From NCBI RefSeq assembly GCF_030506305.1, contig NZ_CP119421.1:4728501-4792500 (forward strand): DNA of 64,000 nucleotides, written 5' to 3'. The position numbers and the translations under genes are program-made. Of this stretch, positions 18,367 to 28,362 are shown in pieces. Source of the stretch: Porifericola rhodea. Its GTDB lineage: Bacteria > Bacteroidota > Bacteroidia > Cytophagales > Cyclobacteriaceae. Position 1 is the stretch's first letter. Each line of letters opens with the position of its first letter. Under the pieces are notes generated by a model. That model searched no databases. It was given only the letters and a program-made list of their open reading frames with translations, and was not told where the DNA came from.

Positions 18367-19662
18367 ATGTTGGATCAAGCTGAACTTCAGAGTATTAAGC
18401 AACGCTTCGGTATTATCGGTAATTCTCCACGTCTTAACCATGCAGTAACCATTGCCGCACAGGTAGCTCCTACAGATATGTCGGTACTTATTACAGGCGA
18501 AAGTGGAAGCGGTAAAGAGTCTTTTTCTAAAATAATTCATAACCGCAGTGCAAGAAAGCACGGTCAGTTTATCGCTATTAACTGTGGAGCTATACCAGAA
18601 GGCACTATTGACTCTGAGTTGTTTGGACACGAGAAAGGCGCGTTTACTGGTGCAATGGATGCCCGAAAAGGTTATTTTGAGGTAACCAATGGAGGAACTA
18701 TTTTTCTGGATGAAATTGGTGAAATGCCCATTGGTACTCAGGCAAGACTCCTACGTGTACTGGAGAACGGTGAGTTCATAAAGGTTGGTTCTTCCAAAGT
18801 ACTTAAAACTGATGTAAGAATTGTAGCCGCTACCAATGTAAACCTGCTAGAAGCTGTGGATAAGGGTACTTTTCGCGAAGATTTATATTACCGTCTAAGC
18901 TCAGTACCTATACAAATTCCCCCTTTGAGAGAAAGAGGTAGTGATATTGACCTGCTTTTCAGAAAGTTTGCGTCAGACTATTCTGAAAAGTATCGTACCA
19001 AGCCCATTAACCTTACCGATGATGCCAAAGAAGTACTGCTACAGTATCGTTTTCCGGGTAACATCAGAGAGTTAAAAAATCTGGTAGAACGTATGTCTAC
19101 GCTGGAGATTGAAGAGCGAGTAATTGATGCTGACAAACTAAGAAGCTACCTACCTCCTAGCATGAGCAACTTACCCGCGCTTTATGCCAGAAATGAGGAG
19201 AATGAGAAGTTTTCTGAGCGTGATATACTCTACAAAGTTCTGTTTGAAATGCGCCACGATATGAACGAACTAAAAAAACTGGTGCATCAGGTACTTCAGA
19301 ACGAAAATTATGGTTCTAATATATTAGAGCAGCATCAGGAGCTTTTTAATGGTATGGAAGAAGACCTGAAAGAAAAAGAAGATACCATTAAATCTGCCAG
19401 CGAGATTGCCAATAATCATTATCTGCTCGCAAATAATATCAACCGTAATAATGATATTGATAACACTTATGAGCTAGCTAATATTGAGGACATTACGCAC
19501 GAAACAGAAGAAAGCGATGATCTGTCACTGGAAAGAAAAGAAAAGGAAATGATCATCAAAGCTTTGAAAAAGAACGATAGAAAAAGGAAGTATGCTGCAA
19601 AAGATTTGGGAATTTCTGAGCGCACTTTATATAGAAAAATCAAGCAGTATGGTATTGAATAA
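18367..19662 (+). CDS. Sigma-54-type AAA+ transcriptional activator without receiver domain
   Basis: A 431-residue enhancer-binding protein. The AAA+ domain covers about residues 12-250. It has Walker A GESGSGKE, the sigma-54-contacting loop GAFTGA (in ELFGHEKGAFTGAMD), Walker B-type GTIFLDEIGEMP, and an arginine-finger region FREDLYYRLSSVPI. A long acidic linker (about 270-390) of helices and Asn/Glu-rich sequence leads to a Fis-type helix-turn-helix (YAAKDLGISERTLYRKIKQYGIE). There is no N-terminal receiver, GAF or PAS domain, so activity is probably set by amount or by the linker. The next gene starts inside its last codons. The target is unknown; the groES promoter region 3 kb downstream is one candidate. 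Confidence 0.92.
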   Translation: MLDQAELQSIKQRFGIIGNSPRLNHAVTIAAQVAPTDMSVLITGESGSGKESFSKIIHNRSARKHGQFIAINCGAIPEGTIDSELFGHEKGAFTGAMDARKGYFEVTNGGTIFLDEIGEMPIGTQARLLRVLENGEFIKVGSSKVLKTDVRIVAATNVNLLEAVDKGTFREDLYYRLSSVPIQIPPLRERGSDIDLLFRKFASDYSEKYRTKPINLTDDAKEVLLQYRFPGNIRELKNLVERMSTLEIEERVIDADKLRSYLPPSMSNLPALYARNEENEKFSERDILYKVLFEMRHDMNELKKLVHQVLQNENYGSNILEQHQELFNGMEEDLKEKEDTIKSASEIANNHYLLANNINRNNDIDNTYELANIEDITHETEESDDLSLERKEKEMIIKALKKNDRKRKYAAKDLGISERTLYRKIKQYGIE

Positions 19663-20185
19663 AGCATATTGGAATTATTTGCTTATTTGCGTGCTGGCAC
19701 TATTCTGCCAGGCCTGTGGGGTATATTCTTTTAGTGGAGCTTCTTTAAGTCCGGAGGTAAAAACCATTAGTATTCAAAACTTTTTTAACGACTCAGGTGG
19801 AGGTCCAGCTAACATAAGTCAGGTTTTCACTGAAAACATCAAAGATTATTATCAGCAAAACACTAATTTAACGCTAATAGACGAAAATGGTGATTTGCTA
19901 CTGGAAGGAAACATTACTCGTTACGACTTTACACCGGTAGCTCCCCGATCGTCAGGTAGTAATGAGGTGGCTGATGTTGCCAGTTTAATGCGTTTAAACA
20001 TCACTGTCAATGTCACCTACATCAACACAACCGATGATGAGTTTAACTTTGACAACAGAAGCTTTTCATTCTTTTCTGATTTTAATGCAGAGCAGGACCC
20101 TTCTTCTGTAGAAGATGAACTCATAGAAGAAATCTTTGATCAAATTATTTTTGACATTTTCAATGCTTCAGTAGCCAACTGGTAA
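19649..20185 (+). CDS. LptE-like LPS-assembly lipoprotein
   Basis: About 178 residues. The N-terminus MVLNKAYWNYLLICVLALFCQACGVYSFSG is a lipoprotein-like signal with the Cys near 23, although the CQAC box is not canonical. It is followed by SLSPEVKTISIQNFFNDSG, typical of LptE-family proteins of Bacteroidota, which plug the LptD translocon in the outer membrane. An upstream in-frame start at 19592 exists but would lie deep inside the activator gene. The ATG at 19649 overlaps the activator by 14 nt and gives a proper signal. TPR-protein and secG genes follow. Confidence 0.78.
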   Translation: MVLNKAYWNYLLICVLALFCQACGVYSFSGASLSPEVKTISIQNFFNDSGGGPANISQVFTENIKDYYQQNTNLTLIDENGDLLLEGNITRYDFTPVAPRSSGSNEVADVASLMRLNITVNVTYINTTDDEFNFDNRSFSFFSDFNAEQDPSSVEDELIEEIFDQIIFDIFNASVANW

Positions 20186-20224
20186 TACTGACATTTTAAA
20201 TAATTCGCTTAACAGATAAGAGTT

Positions 20225-21151
20225 ATGGGTTTTAATCAACAGACATTAATCAATTTAATGTCTTATCCGAATGACATCTCTAGCAGCGAAGTTGCTGAGT
20301 TGAGAGAGGCAATTGCAAATTATCCTTATTTTCAGTTAGGACATTCTTTATTAGCAAAAGCGATGCACGATAAGCAGGCCCCTGAAGCTTATGCAACTCT
20401 TAGCAAAGCTGCTATTTATGCCCCAAACCGCCGCCTGCTCAGACAACTCTTCTATGAAGACCTGCATATAGACCGAACGAATACTCCTCCTGTCTCTGGT
20501 CAGGAAACTGATGAGCTTATCCATCAAGAGACTGAGTACGCTCAGCCTGAAGAGCCTACTACAGACGATACTTCAAATGAAACGGAGCACTATGAGCCAC
20601 CGGTAGATGAAGAAACTCAACATCAGGAAGAGGATAAAACCACAAAGTCTGATGAGGTATATGATGAACTAGAAGAAAACCTTCGCAAGCTAAGAGAGAA
20701 TAAAAGTAAGTTTTCTGAAGAAGAAGACGATAAAAAAAAAATAGCTGATCAAGCTGAAGAGCTCCCTACTCCTGCTCAGGAACAAACATCTCAAACAGAG
20801 GAAAATGACTCCTCTATAATGTTGCAGGATCTTTTAAAGCACGATACACCTGCTGACTCTTTGGCCAACAATCAGCAAATGCAAAATGACCTGATTGATA
20901 AGTTTATCAATACCCAGGACAGTGTAAACTTAAAAATAAAACCTTCTGTTAGTGCAGAAGAGGAAATTGAAGACCTCTCTTCTCAAAGCACTGAAGTAGC
21001 TGACAATCTGATTTCAGAGAATTTGGCTAAAATTTATGAGAGACAAGGAAAAAAAGAGAAGGCGATAGAAATCTATCAGAAATTAATTTGGAAATTTCCT
21101 CAGAAAAAAGCGTATTTTGCGGACAGAATTGAATCCTTAAAAACTGATTAA
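20225..21151 (+). CDS. TPR-containing protein upstream of secG
   Basis: A 308-residue soluble protein. The N-terminal helical region (FNQQTLINLMSYP, ANYPYFQLGHSLLAKAMH) is followed by a roughly 150-residue highly acidic, Gln/Glu/Thr-rich segment of low complexity. A C-terminal TPR motif comes last (LAKIYERQGKKEKAIEIYQKL, near 270-290). No signal peptide is seen. Its stop is directly followed by the secG ATG, so the two are coupled. The role is unknown; proximity to secG and the LptE-like gene hints at envelope biogenesis. Confidence 0.75.
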   Translation: MGFNQQTLINLMSYPNDISSSEVAELREAIANYPYFQLGHSLLAKAMHDKQAPEAYATLSKAAIYAPNRRLLRQLFYEDLHIDRTNTPPVSGQETDELIHQETEYAQPEEPTTDDTSNETEHYEPPVDEETQHQEEDKTTKSDEVYDELEENLRKLRENKSKFSEEEDDKKKIADQAEELPTPAQEQTSQTEENDSSIMLQDLLKHDTPADSLANNQQMQNDLIDKFINTQDSVNLKIKPSVSAEEEIEDLSSQSTEVADNLISENLAKIYERQGKKEKAIEIYQKLIWKFPQKKAYFADRIESLKTD

Positions 21152-21541
21152 ATGTTTACTTTCATTATATCGCTGGCAATAGTTGTTGCAGTCTTACTTA
21201 TTCTAGTTGTTCTTTCTCAAAACTCTAAAGGAGGAGGTCTTACCTCTCAGTTTGGAGGAGCTGGTTCGTCTAATCAGATGATTGGCGTTAAAAGAACTAC
21301 TGACCTTCTGGAGAAATTGACATGGGGATTGGCTATCGGCCTTATTGTACTTACTCTATCCTCCAGCTTCTTGATTGAAACCCAATCAGCTCAAAATGGA
21401 AGTATTGGTAGCCCAAACATTGACAGAGCACAAGACAGAAGTGTTCTTCCTAATATGAATTCTGATATTCCTGCCAGTGATGCTGATACAAGCTCAACTA
21501 TAGACCTGGAAGACCTTTCTGAAGAAGGTAGTCCTGAATAG
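21152..21541 (+). CDS. secG: Preprotein translocase subunit SecG
   Basis: A 129-residue inner-membrane SecYEG component. The first helix is FTFIISLAIVVAVLLILVVLSQ, then the conserved cytoplasmic loop NSKGGGLTSQFGG, then a second helix WGLAIGLIVLTLSSSFLI. The last 50 residues are an acidic, Ser/Asp-rich tail longer than in E. coli SecG, as is usual in Bacteroidota. A hairpin terminator follows at 21565. Confidence 0.92.
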   Translation: MFTFIISLAIVVAVLLILVVLSQNSKGGGLTSQFGGAGSSNQMIGVKRTTDLLEKLTWGLAIGLIVLTLSSSFLIETQSAQNGSIGSPNIDRAQDRSVLPNMNSDIPASDADTSSTIDLEDLSEEGSPE

Positions 21542-21564
21542 GAACAAAAAAATATTATAAATGG

Positions 21565-21590
21565 AGCCGGTTATGATACCGGCTTTTTTT
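21565..21590. terminator. Terminator after secG
   Basis: AGCCGGT (21565-21571) pairs with ACCGGCT (21578-21584), and a T-run follows. It sits between converging genes, and the T-run overlaps the stop codon of the minus-strand gene at 21589. Confidence 0.85.
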
Positions 21591-22302
21591 ATGCTGCCTG
21601 CTCAATTTGTTGCATCAGCTTACGTTTTGCGATCGGTAATAAAGTAGACTCCATAGGGCAGTGTAAGCGGGCAATAGCCGCAAAAGTTGCGGGGTTTGGC
21701 ATAGCCTTATGCGCCTTTATAATTTCCACTTTAATTTTTTCCAGCGTATTCACCAGGTTTCTCTCCTGTCTTCCTATAAACTCGGTGTGTATGCCAAAAC
21801 ATTCTTCGTTAGATAATCGAAAAGAAGCGATTTGATAACGATAAATGGCTATCTCTTTATGATGGCTTTCACATACAAATAAATATCCTTCTTTATTAAA
21901 CAAAGGTGCAATACCAATCGGCTCTATGTCAATATGGCGGGCAACTTCTTCGTAAAGATCCACCCCATAATCAAGGGTATCTTTTATCTTAGGAATAGCA
22001 AAGCTGACAATCTCGCCCAACACCTGCATCATTTCATCATCTTTTACTATTCGTTGATAGCTCAGTTTAAGCTTTTCCAGATCAGCTTTTTGTAGTTGCT
22101 TGGGAAAATTCTCTGATAACAACTGTTTGTTCTCTTTAATACGTAACAAGTTGTTGTAATGAAATACCAGTTCAGATAGAAAGGGGTACAACCTTTTTTC
22201 TTCAAAACACTGCTCGATCTCTTTCATATAAGCAAGCAGCAAGTATTTTTTGTACTCAAAATCAATCAGGCCATGGGTTAGCCAGTCTTCATTTAGCTTC
22301 AT
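21589..22302 (-). CDS. Conserved protein of unknown function
   Basis: 237 residues, soluble, mixed helix/strand composition. The N-terminal half is helical (EYKKYLLLAYMKEIEQCFEEK). The middle holds short strands (GYLFVCESHHKEIAIYRYQ), and the C-terminus is helical with PMESTLLPIAKRKLM. No signal peptide, no membrane segment and no motif that I recognise. The start at 22302 is divergent from groES, sharing the roughly 240-nt upstream region. Function is not assigned. Confidence 0.7.
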   Translation of the reverse strand: MKLNEDWLTHGLIDFEYKKYLLLAYMKEIEQCFEEKRLYPFLSELVFHYNNLLRIKENKQLLSENFPKQLQKADLEKLKLSYQRIVKDDEMMQVLGEIVSFAIPKIKDTLDYGVDLYEEVARHIDIEPIGIAPLFNKEGYLFVCESHHKEIAIYRYQIASFRLSNEECFGIHTEFIGRQERNLVNTLEKIKVEIIKAHKAMPNPATFAAIARLHCPMESTLLPIAKRKLMQQIEQAA

Positions 22303-22380
22303 AGACGGTTATTAAATATTGCAAAAAAAACACTGTATAAAATTTATACATTAGCGGCTATTGATGCAAGTGTGAAAAAA

Positions 22381-22411
22381 TGTCAGTGACATCAGATATT
22401 ACACTGTCACT
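22381..22411. promoter_or_regulatory. Inverted repeat upstream of groES, possible activator site
   Basis: AGTGACA (22385-22391) and TGTCACT (22405-22411) are perfect inverted copies 13 nt apart. The left copy is also part of the palindrome TGTCAGTGACA (22381-22391). The centre is about 100 nt upstream of the start predicted from the candidate sigma-54 promoter, a usual distance for an enhancer. Confidence 0.45.
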
Positions 22412-22439
22412 AAAAGGACAAAACTGAAAAAATGACGTT

Positions 22440-22455
22440 ATTTAGGCGCCTAAAT
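22440..22455. promoter_or_regulatory. Perfect 16-bp palindrome upstream of groES
   Basis: ATTTAGGCGCCTAAAT reads identically on both strands. It lies 15 nt before the -24 region of the candidate sigma-54 promoter and about 90 nt before the groES ATG. It is a likely operator. It does not match the CIRCE repeat. Confidence 0.55.
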
Positions 22456-22469
22456 TGAACTTTTTGACC

Positions 22470-22487
22470 TTGGCATAGGAAATGCAA
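22470..22487 (+). promoter_or_regulatory. Candidate sigma-54 (-24/-12) promoter of groESL
   Basis: TTGGCATAGGAAATGCAA has the invariant GG (22472-22473) and GC (22484-22485) exactly 10 nt apart. The flanks TTGGCA and TGCAA are close to the sigma-54 consensus. The predicted start is near 22497, giving a leader of about 50 nt. No good TTTG-N20-TAnnTTTG alternative is seen in this gap. Confidence 0.5.
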
Positions 22488-22545
22488 TAGGCACAATGCA
22501 GACATTGATTTAATCTTGAACAGTAAAAACTAATTTTTAAACAAC

Positions 22546-22824
22546 ATGTCACAAGTATCATTCAAACCTAACGAGGACAGAGTTCTGGTAGAACCTGCCG
22601 CTGCAGAAGAAAAGACAGCTTCTGGAATCATTATCCCTGACACCGCAAAAGAAAAACCTCAGCAAGGTACTGTAGTTGCTGTAGGTCCTGGAAAAAAAGA
22701 TGAGCCTTTAACTGTACAAGTAGGCGATAAAGTACTTTATGGAAAATATGCCGGTACTGAGATCTCCTTTGATGGTAAAGACTATCTGATCATGCGTGGC
22801 TCTGATATTTTTGGCACGCTTTAA
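22546..22824 (+). CDS. groES: Co-chaperonin GroES
   Basis: The 92-residue heptameric lid of the GroEL folding chamber. Seen are [13 protein letters not shown] at the start, the mobile loop [19 protein letters not shown] (residues about 20-38), and the C-terminal [21 protein letters not shown]. Length is normal. It is followed 31 nt later by groEL. Confidence 0.97.
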   Translation: MSQVSFKPNEDRVLVEPAAAEEKTASGIIIPDTAKEKPQQGTVVAVGPGKKDEPLTVQVGDKVLYGKYAGTEISFDGKDYLIMRGSDIFGTL

Positions 22825-22843
22825 TTTTTATTTACAATTCTAA

Positions 22844-24496
<1,653 letters not shown>

Positions 24497-24517
24497 TTCC
24501 AACCACATTATAAATAG

Positions 24518-24548
24518 AAGAGGTAGCCAATGGCTACCTCTTTTTTTT
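24518..24548 (+). terminator. Terminator after groEL
   Basis: AGAGGTAGCC (from 24519) pairs with GGCTACCTCT (to 24541) around a short loop. A run of eight or more T follows. Confidence 0.9.
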
Positions 24549-24557
24549 GTATAGGGT

Positions 24558-24582
24558 AAAAAAAGACATCCCTGAGGATGCC
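24558..24582 (-). terminator. Terminator of the sdhCAB operon
   Basis: Read on the minus strand, GGCATCC and GGATGTC form seven pairs (one G-U) around a 4-nt loop, followed by seven T. It lies 27 nt past the sdhB stop. Confidence 0.75.
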
Positions 24583-24608
24583 TTTCTTAAAATGGTAATC
24601 AAACTAAT

Positions 24609-25370
24609 CTATTTGACCTCTATATTTTCAGAGCCAACCTTTGACTTCAAAAACTCGCGGTTCATACGAGCGATGTTCGCCATATCAATTTCTTTAGGAC
24701 ACTCTGCTGAGCAGGCACCTGTGTTGCTACAAGCACCAAAGCCTTCAGCATCCATCTGAGAAATCATTCTTTCAGCACGCTGCTGTCTCTCTACTTGACC
24801 TTGAGGTAGTAATGCCAGCTGAGAAATTTTAGCACTTACGAAAAGCATTGCTGAAGCGTTTTTACAAGCTGCTACGCATGCTCCACAACCAATACAGGTG
24901 GCAGCATTAAAAGCCTCATCAGCTACCTCTTTAGAAATAGGAATCTCGTTTGCGTCAGGTACACCACCAGTATTTACAGACACATACCCTCCAGCCTGGA
25001 TAATTCTGTCAAAAGAAGAGCGGTCAACCATTAAATCTTTTATAACCGGGAAGGCACGGGCCCTCCAGGGTTCTACTACAATGGTTTCTCCATCTTTGAA
25101 GTTACGCATGTGCAACTGGCAGGCTGTGGTACCTTTTTGAGGACCATGAGGCCTACCATTAATGTACATAGCACAGCTACCGCAAATTCCCTCTCTACAG
25201 TCATGATCAAAGTGTACGGGCTCTTTACTTTCTCTTTCCAGCTTTTCGTTTAGTACATCTATAAGTTCCAGGAAAGACATATGAGTGTTAATGTCTTTCA
25301 TCTCATAGGTTTCAAATTTACCTTTATCGTTGGCGTTTTTCTGACGCCATATTTTTAGAGTAACATTCAT
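24609..25370 (-). CDS. sdhB: Succinate dehydrogenase/fumarate reductase iron-sulfur subunit
   Basis: A 253-residue subunit that passes electrons from the flavoprotein to the quinone site. The [2Fe-2S] ligands are in CREGICGSC (near 60-67). The C-terminal ferredoxin domain has [12 protein letters not shown] and [15 protein letters not shown], ligands of the [4Fe-4S] and [3Fe-4S] clusters. It is slightly longer than E. coli SdhB and of the type paired with a single-subunit cytochrome b. It is the last gene of sdhCAB, 10 nt after sdhA. Confidence 0.95.
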   Translation of the reverse strand: MNVTLKIWRQKNANDKGKFETYEMKDINTHMSFLELIDVLNEKLERESKEPVHFDHDCREGICGSCAMYINGRPHGPQKGTTACQLHMRNFKDGETIVVEPWRARAFPVIKDLMVDRSSFDRIIQAGGYVSVNTGGVPDANEIPISKEVADEAFNAATCIGCGACVAACKNASAMLFVSAKISQLALLPQGQVERQQRAERMISQMDAEGFGACSNTGACSAECPKEIDMANIARMNREFLKSKVGSENIEVK

Positions 25371-25380
25371 ATTGTCTTTC

Positions 25381-27294
25381 TTATTTATAACTGCGTTGAG
25401 TCAGTTTTACATTTTCAAAAACTAGAGGTTCTTTGTGAAGGGCTTCAGCAATATCATCCCCTTTGTATTCCCATGCTGCTACGTAAGAGAAGTTTTCATC
25501 ATCACGCTTGGCTTCACCTTCTGGAGTCTGATACTCTTCACGGAAGTGACCTCCTGCAGATTCGTTTCTGTTGAGGGCGTCATCTATCATTAAAGCACCC
25601 AGTTCTAAGAAGTCAGCCAGACGGCTTGCTTTTTCCAGCGTCTGGTTAAGTTCCTCATCTGTACCTAACACTTTCACATCATTCCAGAACTCTTCTTTAA
25701 TTTTTTTCACCTCAAGCTGCGCTTCTTTAAGACCTTCAGCAGTACGAGACATACCACACTTGTCCCACATAACTTTACCTAATTTTTTATGCAGCTGATC
25801 TACAGTTTGCGTACCGTTGATGCTTATCAGCTTCTTCATACGATCTTTCACTTTCTGCTCAGCTTCTTTAAAGGCTTCGTGGGTAGTAGGTATCTTATCA
25901 TAAGATTTACCTGCCAGGTAATCACCAATAGTATAAGGGATAACAAAGTAACCATCAGCCAAGCCTTGCATAAGTGCACTTGCACCAAGGCGGTTAGCTC
26001 CATGGTCAGAGAAATTACACTCGCCCAGGGCATACAGACCGGGCACACTAGTCATTAAGTTATAATCTACCCATAATCCACCCATAGTATAGTGTACGGC
26101 TGGGTAAATCATCATAGGTTTTTCGTAAGGATTGTCTCCGGTAATCTTCTCATACATTTCAAAAAGGTTACCATATTTAGCCGAGATCAGATCTTTTCCA
26201 TCTCGCTTAATAGCATCAGCAAAGTCAAGATAAACCGCTAATCCAGTCTCTCCTACTCCACGCCCTTCGTCACACACAGCTTTGGCGTTACGTGATGCCA
26301 CATCACGAGGCACCAGGTTACCAAAAGAAGGATACTTTCTTTCCAGATAATAATCTCTTTCGTTTTCAGGAATATCACCAGGAGCGCGCTTGTCTCCTTT
26401 TTCTTTAGGTACCCATACACGACCGTCGTTACGTAATGACTCAGACATCAGGGTTAGCTTAGACTGATAGTCTCCCGATACAGGAATGCAGGTAGGGTGA
26501 ATTTGAGTATAACATGGGTTAGCAAACAGTGCACCTTTTTTGTGTGCTCTCCAAGCTGCGGTAGCATTACTACCCATAGCATTGGTAGAAAGAAAGAAGA
26601 CATTGCCGTATCCACCTGTAGCTAAAACAACTGCATGCGCGCTATGCGACTCAATTTCTCCAGTTAATAGGTTACGCACTACAATACCACGAGCCTCGCC
26701 ATCAACCATAACCAGGTCAAGCATTTCTGTACGCGGGTACATTTTAACTTTACCATTGGCCACCTGGCGGCTCAATGCACCATATGCACCCAACAGTAGT
26801 TGTTGTCCTGTCTGGCCCCGAGCGTAAAATGTACGAGATACCTGAGCTCCGCCAAAAGAGCGATTAGACAAAAGACCACCGTACTCTCTGGCAAATGGAA
26901 CGCCCTGAGCAACACATTGATCAATAATATTTACACTTACTTCGGAAAGACGATATACGTTTGCTTCACGAGAACGATAGTCACCACCTTTAACAGTATC
27001 ATAAAAAAGGCGAAAAACGCTGTCACCATCGTTTTGATAATTTTTTGCAGCATTTATACCACCCTGCGCAGCAATACTGTGCGCACGACGAGGACTATCC
27101 TGAAAGCAAAAAGATTTAACATTATAACCCAACTCAGCCAAAGAAGCCGCAGCAGATGCACCAGCAAGACCAGTACCTACTACAATGATATCATATTTAC
27201 GCTTGTTAGCGGGGTTTACTAATTTGAGGTTAAATTTATGTTTAGTCCACTTTTCAGCTATAGGACCTTCGGGCACTTTAGAATCAAAATTCAT
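25381..27294 (-). CDS. sdhA: Succinate dehydrogenase/fumarate reductase flavoprotein subunit
   Basis: The 637-residue catalytic subunit with covalent FAD. The dinucleotide-binding motif is [19 protein letters not shown] near residues 37-55, and the flavinylated His is in [15 protein letters not shown]. Substrate-site residues lie in HPTCIP and the active-site Arg region of [19 protein letters not shown]. Length and the type B operon order (C-A-B) match Bacteroidota enzymes, which can run as succinate:menaquinone oxidoreductase or fumarate reductase. Confidence 0.96.
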   Translation of the reverse strand: MNFDSKVPEGPIAEKWTKHKFNLKLVNPANKRKYDIIVVGTGLAGASAAASLAELGYNVKSFCFQDSPRRAHSIAAQGGINAAKNYQNDGDSVFRLFYDTVKGGDYRSREANVYRLSEVSVNIIDQCVAQGVPFAREYGGLLSNRSFGGAQVSRTFYARGQTGQQLLLGAYGALSRQVANGKVKMYPRTEMLDLVMVDGEARGIVVRNLLTGEIESHSAHAVVLATGGYGNVFFLSTNAMGSNATAAWRAHKKGALFANPCYTQIHPTCIPVSGDYQSKLTLMSESLRNDGRVWVPKEKGDKRAPGDIPENERDYYLERKYPSFGNLVPRDVASRNAKAVCDEGRGVGETGLAVYLDFADAIKRDGKDLISAKYGNLFEMYEKITGDNPYEKPMMIYPAVHYTMGGLWVDYNLMTSVPGLYALGECNFSDHGANRLGASALMQGLADGYFVIPYTIGDYLAGKSYDKIPTTHEAFKEAEQKVKDRMKKLISINGTQTVDQLHKKLGKVMWDKCGMSRTAEGLKEAQLEVKKIKEEFWNDVKVLGTDEELNQTLEKASRLADFLELGALMIDDALNRNESAGGHFREEYQTPEGEAKRDDENFSYVAAWEYKGDDIAEALHKEPLVFENVKLTQRSYK

Positions 27295-27315
27295 ATGGCT
27301 TGTGATTAAATATGA

Positions 27316-27999
27316 TCATAAACTTTGTATATAGAAATACACCGGCATAGATGCGAAAAGTACAGGTACCACAATCGCAAATATTAATGCCACGGTTTTT
27401 ATAAAAGGCGTGTATTTTTTGTGACTCATACCTAAAGTCTGAAAAGCACTCCAGAAACCATGTACGAGGTGAAACGCTAGTCCTACCATGGCAAGTACAT
27501 AAAGTAAAGAGTACCACCACTCGCCAAAAGCAGCCTTAACTACTGTATAGAGATCGCTTACTTCTACACCTGAGTAAGTCTTTATAGGCACATCTCCAAA
27601 ATGCATTTCGTACCAGAAAGAACGCATGTGAATTACCAAAAAGATAAGTACGATAGTACCTAAGACACCCATATTACGAGAGCGCCAGTTACTATTCTGA
27701 TTGGGGTTTGCAAGCTTATAGCCTATCGGGCGTGCCTGCTTGTTTTTCACTGAGAGGATAAGTGCGTAAATAACATGAAGGATAATACCGGAATAAAGAA
27801 TGTAGGAAGCAATTTTGATAAGGGGTGACGTTGTCATAAACTCTGCGTACAGATTGAAAGCTTCTCCCCCATCATTCTTAAACAACAACATGTTTCCCGA
27901 AACATGAACGATCAAAAAAGTGATCAAAAAAAGGCCTGTAAGAGACATAATCACTTTTTTGCCGATAGTGCTGGACAATGCATTTGTAAACCAACTCAT
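27316..27999 (-). CDS. sdhC: Succinate dehydrogenase cytochrome b subunit
   Basis: A 227-residue single-subunit membrane anchor (type B, no SdhD), about five transmembrane helices. Examples are GLFLITFLIVHVSGNML, GIILHVIYALILS, LGTIVLIFLVIHM and VALIFAIVVPVLFASMPVYF. Histidines in helices (FLIVHVSGN, IILHVIYA, FLVIHM, LAFHLVHGFW) are the expected ligands for two b haems. First gene of the operon; a strong promoter lies 50-80 nt upstream. Confidence 0.93.
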   Translation of the reverse strand: MSWFTNALSSTIGKKVIMSLTGLFLITFLIVHVSGNMLLFKNDGGEAFNLYAEFMTTSPLIKIASYILYSGIILHVIYALILSVKNKQARPIGYKLANPNQNSNWRSRNMGVLGTIVLIFLVIHMRSFWYEMHFGDVPIKTYSGVEVSDLYTVVKAAFGEWWYSLLYVLAMVGLAFHLVHGFWSAFQTLGMSHKKYTPFIKTVALIFAIVVPVLFASMPVYFYIQSL

Positions 28000-28048
28000 A
28001 TTAAAGTGTTCCTAGTGTTTTTTTTAAATTGTGATAAACGATTTGCAC

Positions 28049-28080
28049 CAAAAATATAGCAGGAATACTTAGCATCCAAA
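28049..28080 (-). promoter_or_regulatory. Bacteroidota-type promoter of sdhCAB
   Basis: On the minus strand TTTG (28080-28077), a 20-nt spacer, then TATTTTTG (28056-28049) match TTTG-N20-TAnnTTTG exactly. The -7 box lies 49 nt upstream of the sdhC start. Confidence 0.75.
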
Positions 28081-28362
28081 GAGGTGAAGTCTATTTTGAC
28101 CGCTTCTAAATAAGGCATATTCGTATGTTTTCTGACACTATTTCAACCATTTAAAGACGAACTAAGTTTAATCAAAACAGTTTTTTGTTTAAAATTTTAC
28201 CTACAAAATTTAAACATATTTTTTTAAGCAGAATACTGGTTTTGTTCTATTTTTTTTGGTGATTTAGTATGTAATTTTTCAGTTCGCTCATCGTTATTGT
28301 TATGATACAGTACATGAACTAAAAAATTATAATATTTATTTGTATATTTACATTATTCCATC
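28081..28362. other. Intergenic region between sdhC and the type IX-sorted gene
   Basis: A strongly A/T-rich stretch. Apart from the sdh promoter at its left edge I see a weak -7-like TATATTTA at 28343-28350 before the plus-strand gene, without a matching -33 box. No small gene or stable hairpin is evident. Confidence 0.5.

Noticed and set aside
22303-22545. CIRCE (HrcA) operator upstream of groES
   Set aside because: The TTAGCACTC-N9-GAGTGCTAA pattern is absent; the inverted repeats present have other sequences.
26800-27222. 140-codon open frame opposite sdhA
   Set aside because: Antisense to the strongly conserved flavoprotein; composition (Ser/Thr/Ile-rich, no motif) is that of a reverse-strand shadow.
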